A stretch of DNA of 64,000 bases from Artemisia argyi (Eukaryota > Streptophyta > Magnoliopsida > Asterales > Asteraceae), in assembly GCA_030686995.1 (NCBI GenBank), contig CM060702.1, positions 69,345,440 through 69,409,439 of the forward strand, given 5' to 3'. The translations under genes and the position numbers were made by a program. Positions 1 through 10,915 of the stretch are shown here, piece after piece. Each line of letters starts with the position of its first letter. Positions within the stretch are counted from its first letter, which is position 1. Below the pieces are notes generated by a model that had not been told where the DNA came from, did not search any database, and saw only the letters and a program-made list of their open reading frames with translations.

Positions 1-1948
1 GTTTGGCATAAGCCTTTCAAGAAGGCTCAGGGAACTTTGGTAGTCATTTTCTGGTTTAGACATACTACACTAAAGTTGTTTAAGATATATGAACCATAAA
101 ATCAGTAACAAAGTCATTAAAAGTCAAAATCATATATAACTTGGCTTAATCATCATCTGTTGTGACAGTGAGCAACCACCAAGCATCATTTCAACTTAAA
201 AATACAAGTCCTTGCTAATTCTGAGCTTATTGTGGTTAAATTAATCCAAACAAGTCATAAAATCAGTGATCATAGTTCAAAAAAGTCAAATCTCCAAGTT
301 TCCTAAAAAGTCAAAAGTGCATAGTTCATATTTTTGCAAAAATGGCAAGATTTTTATAGAATTTTGTGTTGTGTTTTGAGGTCTGAAACTTCTTGAGTGT
401 TAACTTTATCAGTAGAACTTGTGAATTTCATAGTTTTTATATTTTTGTGATTTTTTTGTGTGGACCAAAATACCCTTTGAAAGTACCTGCAGGGCAAGGG
501 TGTGCCCTGTGCACTCAGCAACCCATCTCACCCACCACCTTTGGTGGTAGTTTGTGGCTAACCCAGTGGGTCCCACACCTCCATTTTGGTTCCATACAAC
601 CCCCTCCTACCAGGGAAGTAGTATTGACCTTTTGTTTGACCTCTAGATCTGTGGACCCCACTTTGTTTGGCCTCATATCTTTGTCCCTTTTTCTGCCTCA
701 GAACCAAATAAGCAATCAGCTTATTGAGGTGTTTTAGCTTATTTAATCAGCTTAATTGTGTGATATCTGTTTAAACTTGTTCATTGTACTTGCTTACATC
801 AGTTTTTATCATTGTGGGCCCCACATCACTTCATTTGAGCTTAATTCCTTCCACATTCAACAAAAGTCAATTGTTGGGTGAATAAGCACTCAAAGTGCTT
901 ATTTTTGGGTTGTGAAAAAAGTGTTTTCAGAAAAAGTGTTTGTATTTAGGGTATAATTAGTTTGGAAAAAGAAAAAACACCAAAAACAAACTTTAATTAT
1001 AGTGATAGCTTCTATTTAATAGGATTTATCATTTTAATTTTCTTTTTAGCTTATTTATAAGCAATATATCATTTTTATATTTTTATAAATTCTATTTTAG
1101 GTTAAAGTAATTCTAGAAATTTTTCCAGATTTTTATTTTGTCTTTTAGTGGTTTTTAGAATTAATTTTAGTTTAATTAATTATTAATTAATATTAAGTAT
1201 TTAAATAGCATAATTAGATTTTATAAAGTACAACCTAGTTTTTATAATTTTTCTAGCTTTTATTTAAGTTAAAACATTTTTATAAATTTTTCTAGAATTT
1301 ATATTGTTCATTTTCTATTTTTTTTAATATAGATAGTTTAATTGGTAATTAATTAATAATTATATTAATAATTAGTAAATTAGTTTAAAAACACATAAAA
1401 TCAACTTTTTATAACTTTTTAGGATTCCTATGATGGTTAATTAGATTTGTAAAATTTTTCTTAATTTTCTAAGACTTTTTAGTATTTTTAATAAATCTAA
1501 TTAGTTTAATTAGTTAATTAATAAATAATTAGTAATTAATTAATAATTAATAATTAAATAGTGTAAAAATACTTTTTCTTATTCTTAAAATTTTCTTTAA
1601 TTGTTAGGATTGTAAAAATAATAATTTTACACTTTTAACCTTTTCTGTCCATCAGTTGTACTTTTTGTTTCATTCGTTTGTGTACGTTTTTAATTAAAAC
1701 GTACGTTTTTAGGTTTTAGCTCAAATCTTCTTAATCTCTATACCAGTAATCAATCACGTAGCTTTCCTAAGCTATTTCTGTTAATAATCTCCAAATAATT
1801 CTCACAACAAACCCCTTTCTGTGAATAATCACCCGATCACAAAGCACGCTAAGTTACAATTCACACCTCAACGGGATTTAACGACCCGGTGATACCTTAT
1901 ATTACCCGGAGCATTGATCTAGGCTATTTGACTTTGTTGACCATTCCT
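1..1948 (+). repeat. AT-rich dispersed repeat, probably part of a long LTR
   Basis: Very AT-rich DNA with no credible coding region; the open frame near 393-737 has no recognisable content. About 950-1200 matches, in inverted orientation, the stretch around 59900-60130: both share a block with 'gtgatag.ttctatttaat' followed by 'ttttccaga'. The 3' part (1870-1905) carries 'aacgacccggtgatacc', matched by 'aacgacccgaggatac' on the minus strand near 59190. Long AT-rich LTRs of Ty3/gypsy (Tat/Ogre-like) elements look like this, but no PBS or polypurine tract confirms it. The left end lies outside the window and the right end abuts the copia leader at 1949. Confidence 0.6.
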
Positions 1949-2218
1949 TGGCTTTTTCTAAGACTTTAAAAAAAATATATCAAAGTAAACCTTGCCAAAT
2001 TGTAGTATAACTTCTTGTGGGACAAAAAAGAACAACCAATCACCTTAATGTTTTATTATTCTTTTCACGTTAGATATATAAAAATTAAGAAAGATTCTTG
2101 AAAACTTTCTTCAACCTATCTGCTACTGCTACGATCGACAAAGCCGAAAAACGAACCTCGATACCTTGATCTAACACTCGAACTTCGATGACCACAATAA
2201 CCTGTCTCTGATACCACT
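1949..2218 (-). mobile_element. Truncated copia leader with primer-binding site
   Basis: This 270-bp stretch repeats the leader at 5914-6183. On the minus strand it starts with TGGTATCAGAG just after the LTR, the usual copia primer-binding site complementary to initiator methionine tRNA. Its presence downstream of the 3' LTR is what reveals the tandem arrangement. The match ends at 1949, where the AT-rich repeat begins. Confidence 0.8.
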
Positions 2219-2565
2219 TGTTGGATAAACACCTCGACAACAAACCTGAAGTTCGATCGCGGAAAGCTAGATCGCGAGTTGCATCGAGCACACGTAGCAA
2301 ACACAAGAGACTACAAAGAACCGACAAGAATATGCACACGATATACCCTCAACGAACCCTTTATTAATACTAATAAAGCTTTTACAATTGAGGAAGAAGA
2401 ATGAATGACTAGCATCCCCTCATCTCTATTTATAGAGATGAGGAGGTGGAAACCAAGCTTGCCTTGCACTCCAAGCTACCTAATCCTAGTTTATGTCTAA
2501 CACCTAATCTAATTAAAAAGTACATTTAAGCCCCTAATGTTTAAGTTTACTACTAATATTTAACA
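2219..2565 (-). mobile_element. Copia 3' LTR (347 bp)
   Basis: Bounded on the minus strand by TGTTAAATATTAG and TTTATCCAACA and preceded by a purine-rich tract (plus 2566-2580, minus sense CCTAAGGTGAAAAT). A TATAAATAG lies inside a near-perfect inverted repeat (CATCTCTA...TAGAGATG) at about 2422-2442, the likely promoter. Same length as its partner at 6184-6530. Confidence 0.85.
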
Positions 2566-2643
2566 ATTTTCACCTTAGGAGTAACACTTAAACATAACCG
2601 ATACTTAACACCTTTTCCTTGTGCTGGAACCTCGGACCGGGGA

Positions 2644-5635
2644 TCACCTTGTCGACCAGGCATTGTACTTTAGTAATTTTCCAAGAGTAGCTTCCGTAGA
2701 CTCCTTCACTTTCTTCTTTTCAGCAACATTACCCTCTGCACCCTCTTGACCAGGTATTCTGGTTACCGTAATGTCTGCCCCCACCTTTATACCAAGGTGT
2801 ACCTTCTCCTACTCATTTACCAAGCAGCCCGTGTTTGTCTTTTCTTCAAGTTGTTTGTCCTCCAACTTTCTTTGAGCCACTGGAGCACCATCGTTACTAA
2901 CCTGAACATCATCAGCTTCACGATTCCCCTGAGCTCCCTGCAGTTCCACCTCAAACCAAACACGTTTAGAAACCTGTACTCCATGGACTTATGTTTTAAT
3001 ACCAGAACCAAGTTGTTTGAACCCAACTTGTTTATGACCAAGTTGTTTGAACTCAACTTGTTTTGAACCTCCATGCTTTTGTACACCAAAAGTCGTCACT
3101 TTTGCTTCAAGAGTATACACACAGTTCTCTTTCCTGATCCCAGTCATCATAACCTGACAACCTTTGATCACCTTGACTCTACCCATCTGCATCTTCACAG
3201 TATAACCATCTTTTTCAAGAGTACCTAATGAAATCAAGCTTTTTCTCAACCCTGGAACATACATGACATCTTCCGATATAAAGCTTGAACCATCATGCAA
3301 TTGTATCTTCACTTTTCCTGTCCCTCTGATAGTACATGTCTTGTTATCACCTAACTGAACCTAACCACCATCAAAATCCTTGAAGTCATACAAGAAGTCC
3401 CTCCTAGGTGTCATATGATAAGACCCACCTGAATCCATTACCAATTCAATCATCTCATCATTCCCGACTACCACCAAGGCTTCTCCAAAGTAGGCTTTAC
3501 CCTCGTCATCAGAAGAATCAGAATCCTGATCATGCTTACCCTTCTTGATGAACCCACTTGATTTCTTCATTGGACAGTCTCTCTTCAGATGTCCCTCTGA
3601 ATGACATATGAAGCACTTGAGTTTACCAGTTCCACCCCTTGACTTACACCGCGAACTTCCACCAGAATGAGCTTTCCTTGAATGATCTGATCCTCCCCTT
3701 ACGTTTAACCCGTCATCAGTTTCTTCTTTTGTGCCTTCAGTTCTGTGGAAAACTAGAAGGGGGGTTGAGTAGTTTACTTCTTTTTAACTTGATTTTCTTT
3801 AAAAACATTACGTTTGTTTAAAGATATAAACACAACTTTACATGCTCAATTCTTTGAAAAGCTTTACGTGTGAATAACAATCCTAACTTTACTTGTTTAG
3901 TTCTTTGAAAAACTTTACGTTTGTTTAAAGATATAAACACAACTTTACTTGTTTTATTCTTTGAAAAGCTTTACGTGTGATTTGCAATTCTAACTAAAGA
4001 CAATATGTAATAAGCAAAGATAAAGAAAGAAATGATCAAACCACAGCACGATTGTTTATCGTGGTTCGGCTACAAGGACTCTTTTTCCTTGCCCTACATC
4101 CACGCCCCGAGTTTCTAACTCGAGAGTTATAAGCACTAATCAACAAGCTCCTTTCCCGGTGGAGAAACCTTTACAACGTCGCTTACACTTTTACCGACAC
4201 TAAGCTAGATATCGAGTTCTTTTACACGGGTACAACCACTCTCGTCGTCGCTTACACTTTTACCGACACTAAGCTAGATGTCGAGTTCTTTACCAAGGGT
4301 ACAACCACTCCCGTTAGTTCTTTTACAAGGGTACAACAACTCCCGACACACTATGTATTTTTAGGCCTAAAATACTAACCAATCACTTCTACATACATGA
4401 TACAAATGAAGTATAAACTACCAAAGCTTATACATGACAAAGCTAACAAGACTTGCAACTTTAGAGTTGAAGCTTGTAACTTCTTGAATGATCTTGTGAA
4501 GTCCCTTGCTACATAAGAGGATCACACAAGTAAAATGTTATTGAGTTAGTTGAGAGAGTATATGAAAATATGTCCTAAAGTGATGACTCAAAACTAACAA
4601 GTGGTTTGGTATTTATAGCAAAACATTCTGCAGGTCTGGCGGATACGGCGGAACCCTCAGATGGGTTCCGCCCGTGTACCCATAGGGTTCCGTCAGGGCT
4701 GCAGTTGGTTTTGCAATAAATCTTCCAAACCAAACAAGGTCACATCACATAAATACTAGTCAAACACAAACTTGCACAAGAAAACTTATGGTTAGTCAAA
4801 CACACTTTCTTTCCATAAATGTATAATGACAAACTTACCATAAATGTGATGTGATATTTCTATTTAAAGAAATAAATGTGATGTGACAAGACACTTTCTA
4901 ATTTAAGAAATAAAAACAATGTTTTGTTTAAAAGGAAATGTAAACCTTAGTTAAACAAGACTTAAACACTAAAGTGATGATTTACTATTAGCTAAAGTTC
5001 ATACTTAGTCATTAACAAAACTTAGCAAAGATCGTAAAATATAAATAACGTTTTTAGGCGATATTTGTATTAACAAGTTCTTTTCTTCAACTCCCTTGAA
5101 TTCAGAGTCGCCAAAACATCCTCCATTGTCAAGGATTCCCTCCCATACAACAATGTCTTCAAAAAGTTTTCATAAGACGATGGCAACAACGTAAGTAACA
5201 TAAGAGCCTAATCCTCATCCTCAATCTCGTACCAATATTCGCCAAATCAAGTATCAACTTATTACACTCATCTATATGATCACCCAGTTTCGTACCTGGA
5301 CTCATATAGTATGTGTACAGCTTCTTCTTTAGATACAGTCTGTTTGCTAAGGACTTAGTCATATATAGACTAGTTAACTTCGTCCAAATTCCTGCAGCAG
5401 TTGTTTCCTTGGTAACTTCCCGTAAAACCCGGTCTCCCAAGCATAGAATCAAGGTACTGTATGCCTTCTTCATCAAAGCAGCCTTTTCACCTGCTTCCAT
5501 GTCCGCGGGTAATGTCTCTAATGCAGCATCACATCCCAGCTGTACCATTAAAGCGCACATCTTTATTTGCCATAACCCGAAGTCATTTTTCCCATCAAAT
5601 TTTTTGATGTCAAAGCTAGTTATAGAACTAGCCAT
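2644..5635 (-). pseudogene. Copia gag-protease polyprotein remnant
   Basis: Minus strand. Gag starts at 5635 (MASSITSFDIKKFDGKNDFG), typical of Tork/Tnt1-like copia capsids. It suffers a frameshift and an in-frame TAG near 5195-5220, but the homologous frame resumes (SYENFLKTLLYGRESLTMED, about 5170-5110). After the solo LTR (3744-5075) the frame continues into a CX2CX4HX4C zinc knuckle (CFICHSEGHLKRDC, about 3573-3617), then an aspartic protease with MDSGGSYHMTP (3361-3570) and a following segment (VMYVPGLRKSLISLGTL, 2989-3312). A lysine/glutamate-rich tail with short repeats (KQVEFKQLGHKQVGFKQLG) runs to a stop at 2644 with one internal stop. Integrase and reverse transcriptase are missing, so it cannot move on its own. 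Confidence 0.85.
3744..5075 (-). mobile_element. Solo LTR of the SIRE-type copia family (1332 bp)
   Basis: On the minus strand it begins TGTTAATACAAATATCGCC and ends TTTTCCACA. It matches the LTRs at 30538-31882 and 39568-40909 over its whole length. It is flanked by the 5-bp target-site duplication AGTTC (3739-3743 and 5076-5080). No internal region remains, so LTR-LTR recombination removed it. The GC-rich quasi-palindromic module lies at about 4627-4705, next to the TATA box (about 4610-4620). The insertion splits the gag frame of the older copia element. Confidence 0.93.
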
Positions 5636-5913
5636 TCTTCTTTTACCTTGCTAAAAACCTTGTCAAGTTGTTTCTTAACCAACAAGCTTCACAAGCCGTG
5701 TGCAATATTCTCCTTTGTTGCTATAAACCCTTCTTGCAAATCGAATTAATTAGAATAACCCTAAACCCTCGATTTCGAACAAGCAAACCCGACCGTAAAC
5801 TTGAACCCCAAGCAAACCACGATCGAAACTTGAACCACAAGAATAACCGCAACAAGAAAAACCCTTCAATTTGTTCGAATATAATTTTAACTAACACTTA
5901 TGAAGACCAACTT

Positions 5914-6183
5914 TGGCTTTTTCTAAGACTTTAAAAAAAATATATCAAAGTAAACCTTGCCAAATTGTAGTATAACTTCTCGTGGGACAAAAAAGAACAA
6001 CCAATCACCTTAATGTTTTATTATTCTTTTCACGTTAGATATATAAGAATTAAGAAAGATTCTTGAAAACTTTCTTCAACCTATCTGCTACTGCTACGAT
6101 CGACAAAGCCGAAAAACGAACCTCGATACCTAGATCTAACACTCGCACTTCGATGACCACAATAACCTGTCTCTGATACCACT
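5914..6183 (-). mobile_element. Copia leader and primer-binding site
   Basis: Lies between the 5' LTR and gag on the minus strand. TGGTATCAGAG follows the LTR end directly (about 6182-6172). The leader runs past 5914 to the gag start at 5635; only the first 270 bp are repeated at 1949-2218. Confidence 0.8.
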
Positions 6184-6530
6184 TGTTGGATAAACACCTC
6201 GACAACAAACCCGAAGTTCGATCGCGGAACGCTAGATCGCGAGTTGTATCGAGGACACGTAGCAAACACAAGATACTACAAAGAACCGACAATAATATGC
6301 ACACGATATACCCTCAACGAACTATTTATTAATACCAATAAAGCTTTTACAATTGAGGAAGAAGAATGAATGACTATCATCCCCTCATCTATATTTATAG
6401 AGACGAGGAGGTGAAAACCTAGCTTGCCTTGCACTCCAAGCTACCTAATCTCAGTTTATGTCTAACACCTAATCTAATTATAAAGTACACTTAAGCCCCT
6501 AATGTTTAAGTTTACTACTAATATTTAACA
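6184..6530 (-). mobile_element. Copia 5' LTR (347 bp)
   Basis: Partner of the LTR at 2219-2565, with the same length and the same TG...CA ends. Flanking bases after 6530 are ATTGA. Confidence 0.87.
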
Positions 6531-7244
6531 ATTGAAAAGATCAAAGTAACACTAAAGTTGTTCGCCATAATAAGACTATCATATTAACATGTATAGATTT
6601 TGATTACTTTAATCAAATGTAATAAATAGAAGTGAAGTTTCATATTAGGTAAGTAAATGTCTGTTGTACTATAAAAGTTGTGCAATTATATAATCAATAT
6701 TTATACGATTATAATACTTATACGATTATATGACTATTTAACTAAAAGCTGCATTTTATTTTATTTTATTTTATTATTTATTTATTTTTTATTTTTTAAG
6801 AAAGGCAAGCTACATGTATATTATACAAGGTTCGTTTCAGTTAACCACAGATAACTAAAAATTAAAACCAAAATTCTACAGTAACAAGCGGATGTTTTTG
6901 GTTTCAAGTTTTATCGGTTTTGATTTCTTCAGTTACCGGTTTTAATATGTTTTATTATATATAAAGCTTGTAATTTTTATCTATCTAAAAACACCGTAAT
7001 CGACTCCAAAACTGATAACATAATTATTTCAAAACAGCTTCATTAGAAGCTAAATATTTTATTCATGTAACTGGTCTGATTTCAAGTAAGATGGTTTATT
7101 TGTCACAACTATAAATATGGAGTAAGATCATAAGTTAACTCACAGTGGTCAAATAAAACAAATGGAGTAGGAACAATATATGTTAAGCCAACCGAGAAGG
7201 TTGTGTGGATGCGGGGAGAGTATGAAAAAAAGCATTCAATATAT
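6531..7244. other. Unassigned AT-rich intergenic DNA
   Basis: I see no coding frame, repeat end or RNA signature here. A short (TTTTA)n stretch lies at about 6750-6800. Confidence 0.5.
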
Positions 7245-8487
7245 GTTAAGTACATTTTTGGTCCTTGTGGTTTGTCGGGTATAACACTTTTAGTCCAATA
7301 GTTTCAAAAATCTCGGATCCTGTCCTGAAATGCAACACCCGTAACGGGTTTGGTCCAAATTTACTAACACCGTTAAGTTGACTTATAATGACTGTTAAAT
7401 GTGAGGGCATTTTTGTCTTTTCATCTACTATATTAAACAAAATAAGTGAGATCCACACCACACCTAACACCCACTCACTGTTATAAACAAAGTAAAAAAA
7501 AATAAATAAATAAAAAAACACTTTTATCTCACACTTCAAACACAAAAAACACACACATTATTGGTTTTCTTGATCCAACTCCGGCAACAACCACAACCGG
7601 CCGCCACTACTACTGACCACGACATCACCACCAACCCACCACCACGGACCCGCCAAACACCATCACGACACCACCACCTAACCTCCACCAAAACCACCTA
7701 ACAGCCGGCTAGGGAGTTGTTTATATTTATAGACATATCTTCTTCAACTCCCCAACACTTCATCTTTTTCATTCTTAAAAATCACCAACACCATCCAACT
7801 CTCATACCGATTCAAACACTCCTTTTCGTCTTCTTCATCCCCAACTATAACAATCAAAACACAACAAACCCACAATCTAATATTCAAAACTAGTTATTCA
7901 ACAAAAAATACAAGTCAAAATGACACCCATTCCAGATTCTTGACATTGCTTTCGTAATATTCTTTTTCCTCTTCACATCAACTTAACCAATATACTCAAG
8001 ATTAGAAAGCAGATCCAACACCAGCCTCAAACACACGATCAAGATAAGGCAATGGGGTAGCTGGAGGTGGGTGGTATGATTTTCTATTTTGGCAGTAGCA
8101 GCGGGGCAGTGTTTGGTAGGTGCTGTTGAATTTTTCTTTAAGGTAACAAGGAAAACGGGTTAGGGATTTGTTTATATTTATAGATCTAAAAATTGTTTAT
8201 GTGATTGGGACATTGTTAGTTTCTTGGAGATGATTGAAGGTGATAAGATTTGGTGATGATGACGTTGGTGTTCGTGTGTGTGTGTCTTTTTTTGGTTTTT
8301 TTATGAAGATGATAATGTTGTTTTTGTAAGTTTTTTGTTTTTTGTTTTTTTTTTTTTTTATCGATTCTAGTTTATCTTTGAAAGATGAATATGGTTTTGT
8401 TTGTGAATCTGGGTAGAGTTGTTTGGATTGGGTTTTATTCGTTGAAGATGAGGTATTTGTTTACACAGATATTATGTGTTATTATTT

Positions 8488-8537
<50 letters not shown>

Positions 8538-8731
8538 TAAAGGAGAAGAGAATTGAAGAAAGGGCATATTAGTCATTTTATGTTTTTTTAACTAGTGAAA
8601 CTAACAATCAACGAAAAATGGACCAAACCCGTTACGGGTGTTTCATTTCAGGACAGGATCCGGGATTTTTGAAACTATTGGACTAAAAGTGTTATACCCG
8701 GCAAATCACAAGGACCAAAAATGTACTTAAC
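7245..8731. mobile_element. Mutator-like element with about 112-bp terminal inverted repeats
   Basis: The left end (GTTAAGTACATTTTTGGTCC) and the right end, read in reverse, match for about 112 bp with only a few differences, ending in CCCGTAACGGGTTTGGTCCA. Long terminal inverted repeats of this kind are typical of MULEs. The interior has no transposase: it holds a proline/threonine-codon-like GC-rich patch (7570-7700), T runs near 8335-8360 and an AAT microsatellite. The 9 bp on each side (TCAATATAT and TCTAGTTAG) do not match, so the insertion duplication is lost or an end is rearranged. The inner repeat block is shared with 12583-12893 and about 29305-29426. Confidence 0.75.
8490..8537. 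repeat. (AAT)n microsatellite
   Basis: About 16 uninterrupted AAT/ATA units inside the Mutator-like element. Confidence 0.95.
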
Positions 8732-8876
8732 TCTAGTTAGAATAAAGTTAGTCAAAAGTTAGAATAAAGTTGAAGTATGAAAAAATTGATGAATTTTGAG
8801 TGAAAAGTCTTCTAATATACTCTCATTTCAAATCATCTCACTTTTTTAGAAGAAACTTATATTCTCGTATTTCTTT

Positions 8877-8877
<1 letters not shown>

Positions 8878-8921
<44 letters not shown>
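8878..8921. repeat. Poly(T) tract
   Basis: A run of about 40 T. It could be the tail of a minus-strand retroposon, but no attached body or flanking duplication is visible. Confidence 0.9.
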
Positions 8922-8925
<4 letters not shown>

Positions 8926-9365
8926 CATAGGAATACATTTTCATTTGATGACAAATGTGTTACATCACAAGTCCCCATCATTTGCATATTCACATGATTC
9001 TTAATTGTTTCTCTTAAGGTCGTTTGTTTTGACATTGGTATGCACGGTAAGGAATTGAAACGTGTACTATATTTGAGCCTCAAATGAAGTTAGCGGGCAA
9101 TGCTATATGCTAAGTAGGAAAATAATACTGTAACAACTATCCAGCTTTAAAAGTTCGGTCGACACCACCGGTGACCGATGTGAACATCGGTTGACACCCA
9201 ATGTGGCAATTGGGTCGAACATCAGTCGAGCTAGCAAATTTCCCAACCTCGGTCTCAAATTCGACCGAAGTCACAAACCGCATAAAGCTAAATGTCACTT
9301 TTTTTTGTTACCGTTTGAAAAAAAAAAAAAAAAAAAAAAATCATAAAAACACCAATTTTACTTCC
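8922..9365. other. Unassigned, upstream of small TE gene
   Basis: Contains a GC-richer patch (about 9150-9285) with inverted words such as ACCGGTGACCGATGTG, and an A run at 9319-9340. It may be the 5' part of the element carrying the gene at 9441; I could not find matching terminal repeats. Confidence 0.4.
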
Positions 9366-9373
9366 TATAAATA
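9366..9373 (+). promoter_or_regulatory. TATA box of small TE gene
   Basis: CCTATAAATACC lies 68 bp before the ATG at 9441. The related copy on the other strand (29834) has CCTATAAATACA at a similar spacing (79 bp), so the promoter is conserved along with the ORF. Confidence 0.6.
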
Positions 9374-9440
9374 CCACTATCAAACACAATTTTTCACACA
9401 CAATTTCAAACACACTTCAAACACCAATTCAAACAAAAAA

Positions 9441-10023
9441 ATGGCTTGCAAACTTCCTCACACCGTCGAAGAATTGCAAACATACATCAAGAAACAGACC
9501 GAGAAAGACGACACGGATCGCCAGAATGCTATCGTCGAAGTGATCAAACAGTTTGAGCTTGCCAAAAAAACTGAAAAACCGACTTAGAGAACGATATGCA
9601 GCGTGCGAAGATATCTCAGCAGAGAGGAAAGCCGTGATCGACCGGTTCTTGTACGATGAACATTGCAAGGACGTTGTCATTGCTGACTTGCTGTGGGGTC
9701 GTGTTTCTCAAATACAGTCCCAAATCTCCAACAAGATCCGTTGGAGTTATGTGGAAAATGTGGCAGCCGGTGATGCTGGTGCATCCACTTCATCTGCTGC
9801 ACCGAGAGTTATTGAGCAACAACCTCATCTGGATCACTTTCAGCTAAGCTTTGAGGAAAATGTGATGGCATCTGATGATGGTGGCTGGAACTCTGACAAG
9901 GAGCAAGAGCTGAGCAGGTTGTAAGCTCAGTTAGAAGCCGATAAGTTTGCGAGCTTTGATCCTTACGACGAAGGTTACGACTCAAAGAACTCGCAAACCT
10001 GGGATCACCCGGATTACAACTGA
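9441..10023 (+). pseudogene. Broken small protein gene of unrecognised TE family
   Basis: The first frame starts at 9441 (MACKLPHTVEELQTYIKKQ) and runs 48 codons to 9587. A +1 shift at the A-rich site near 9560 moves homology to the frame covering 9553-9924 (LKNRLRERYAACEDISAERK...). A TAA at 9922 then interrupts it, and the same frame continues to 10023 (...YDSKNSQTWDHPDYN). Unbroken it would be about 190 residues: a charged, probably helical N-terminal half, then an acidic Ser/Asp-rich C-terminal half. I recognise no catalytic motif. A 22-bp A run follows at 10140-10161. A degenerate copy with the same N-terminal pattern lies at 29540-29834 on the minus strand, which suggests a mobile-element gene. 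Confidence 0.6.
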
Positions 10024-10299
10024 ATTTTTATGTTATATTTCTGTAATGTTTTCAATTTATGTACTTTTTAAATTTCAAGAAATATATGCAATGTTTAAAT
10101 TTGAACGTTTTTATATTTATAAATTTGTTGTTTACTATGTAAAAAAAAAAAAAAAAAAAAAGCCGTCGGTCACCACTCACCACTGTGGCACATGGTCATG
10201 TCTGGTTACTGGAGAGAAAAAGCTGACGTGACAGCCGGAAAACCTAGGTGACATTGGTCAGCATTGTGTTAAGCCTAACACACTTATAAACATAAGATT
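10024..10299. other. 3' flank of small TE gene
   Basis: AT-rich 3' region with an A run at 10140-10161, then a GC-richer stretch (GCCGTCGGTCACCACTCACC) that resembles the terminal region of a DNA transposon. No matching left end was found. Confidence 0.4.
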
Positions 10300-10900
10300 C
10301 ACAACAATGGATTCACATGAGCATCTTTTTTTCGAATGTATGTTCTCTAATCAGGTTTGGCAGAAAGTTAGAAGGTATGCGGGTCTCTCATATTCTAATT
10401 TTTCTTTGGATAATATTATTCAAGATATTTTTCCTTTTGCTAAGAGGAGGAGCTCGAAGAGTTTATGTGCCAAATTAGTGGTGGCTGCTTCTACATATTT
10501 TATATGGCAAGAGCGTAATAACCGTTTATTTAGAAAATCAAAGCGTCCTTTTGACCAGGTTGTTGATTGCATCATTAACACAGTTTGTCTTAAACTGTTG
10601 ACGTGTTCATGGAAGAAATCGAAGGCGGTCTCAGATATTATCAATTTATGGAAGTTAGGATCTCTTCATTATCAGGAGTAATCCGTAGGGGTTTTTCATT
10701 GTGTCTCTTCAGTTGGTTTTTCCCTATTGGCGTTCTTGTTTTTGTAATAGGGATAGATAGCCGTGTGGCATGTCACTCGGTTTTTTAGAGGCTGTTCAAG
10801 CTTTGGCTTGAGGTTAATGTGGTATCTTAGCCACATTCCATTGTTCTTATCAGTGTTTGGGTGTTTAATATAATTTACCGGGGTGATTTCCCTTTTACCC
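10300..10900 (+). pseudogene. LINE (L1-type) 3' fragment, reverse transcriptase C-terminal region
   Basis: Encodes the end of a plant L1 pol: HEHLFFECMFSNQVW (the zinc-binding region after reverse transcriptase, zf-RVT), then YFIWQERNNRLF and a stop at 10681. The same YFIWQERNNRLF segment occurs in the LINE at 40910-41250. The 3' UTR ends in TTACCGGGGTGATTTCCC and a short A run. Flanking words AAACATAAGATT (about 10287-10299) and AAACAATAAGATT (about 10903-10915) look like a 12-13 bp target-site duplication with one difference. It is 5'-truncated, as most plant LINE copies are. Confidence 0.85.
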
Positions 10901-10915
10901 AAAAACAATAAGATT

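Larger units (their letters stand above)
1949..6530 (-). mobile_element. Ty1/copia retrotransposon, pol-less, tandem-LTR arrangement
   Basis: Minus-strand order is LTR (6530-6184), PBS and leader, gag, protease, acidic tail, polypurine tract, LTR (2565-2219), then a second PBS and leader (2218-1949) that stops abruptly. The leader after the second LTR shows this is LTR-internal-LTR-internal, the product expected from recombination between elements or adjacent insertions, with the second unit truncated. Integrase, reverse transcriptase and RNase H are absent: protease runs straight into a tail ORF. The two 347-bp LTRs differ at roughly 16 positions by eye. A solo LTR of another family sits in gag. 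No target-site duplication can be tested because one end is truncated. Confidence 0.88.

Noticed and set aside
393..737. 114-codon frame at the window start
   Set aside because: Lies in a dispersed AT-rich repeat, has no start context or domain, and is not supported by the inverted copy.
2085..2339. Duplicate 84-codon minus-strand frames at 2085-2339 and 6050-6304
   Set aside because: They lie in the copia LTR and leader and are duplicated only because those sequences are.
8335..8360. T runs inside the Mutator-like element as a retroposon tail
   Set aside because: No flanking duplication and no body; more likely simple repeat growth.
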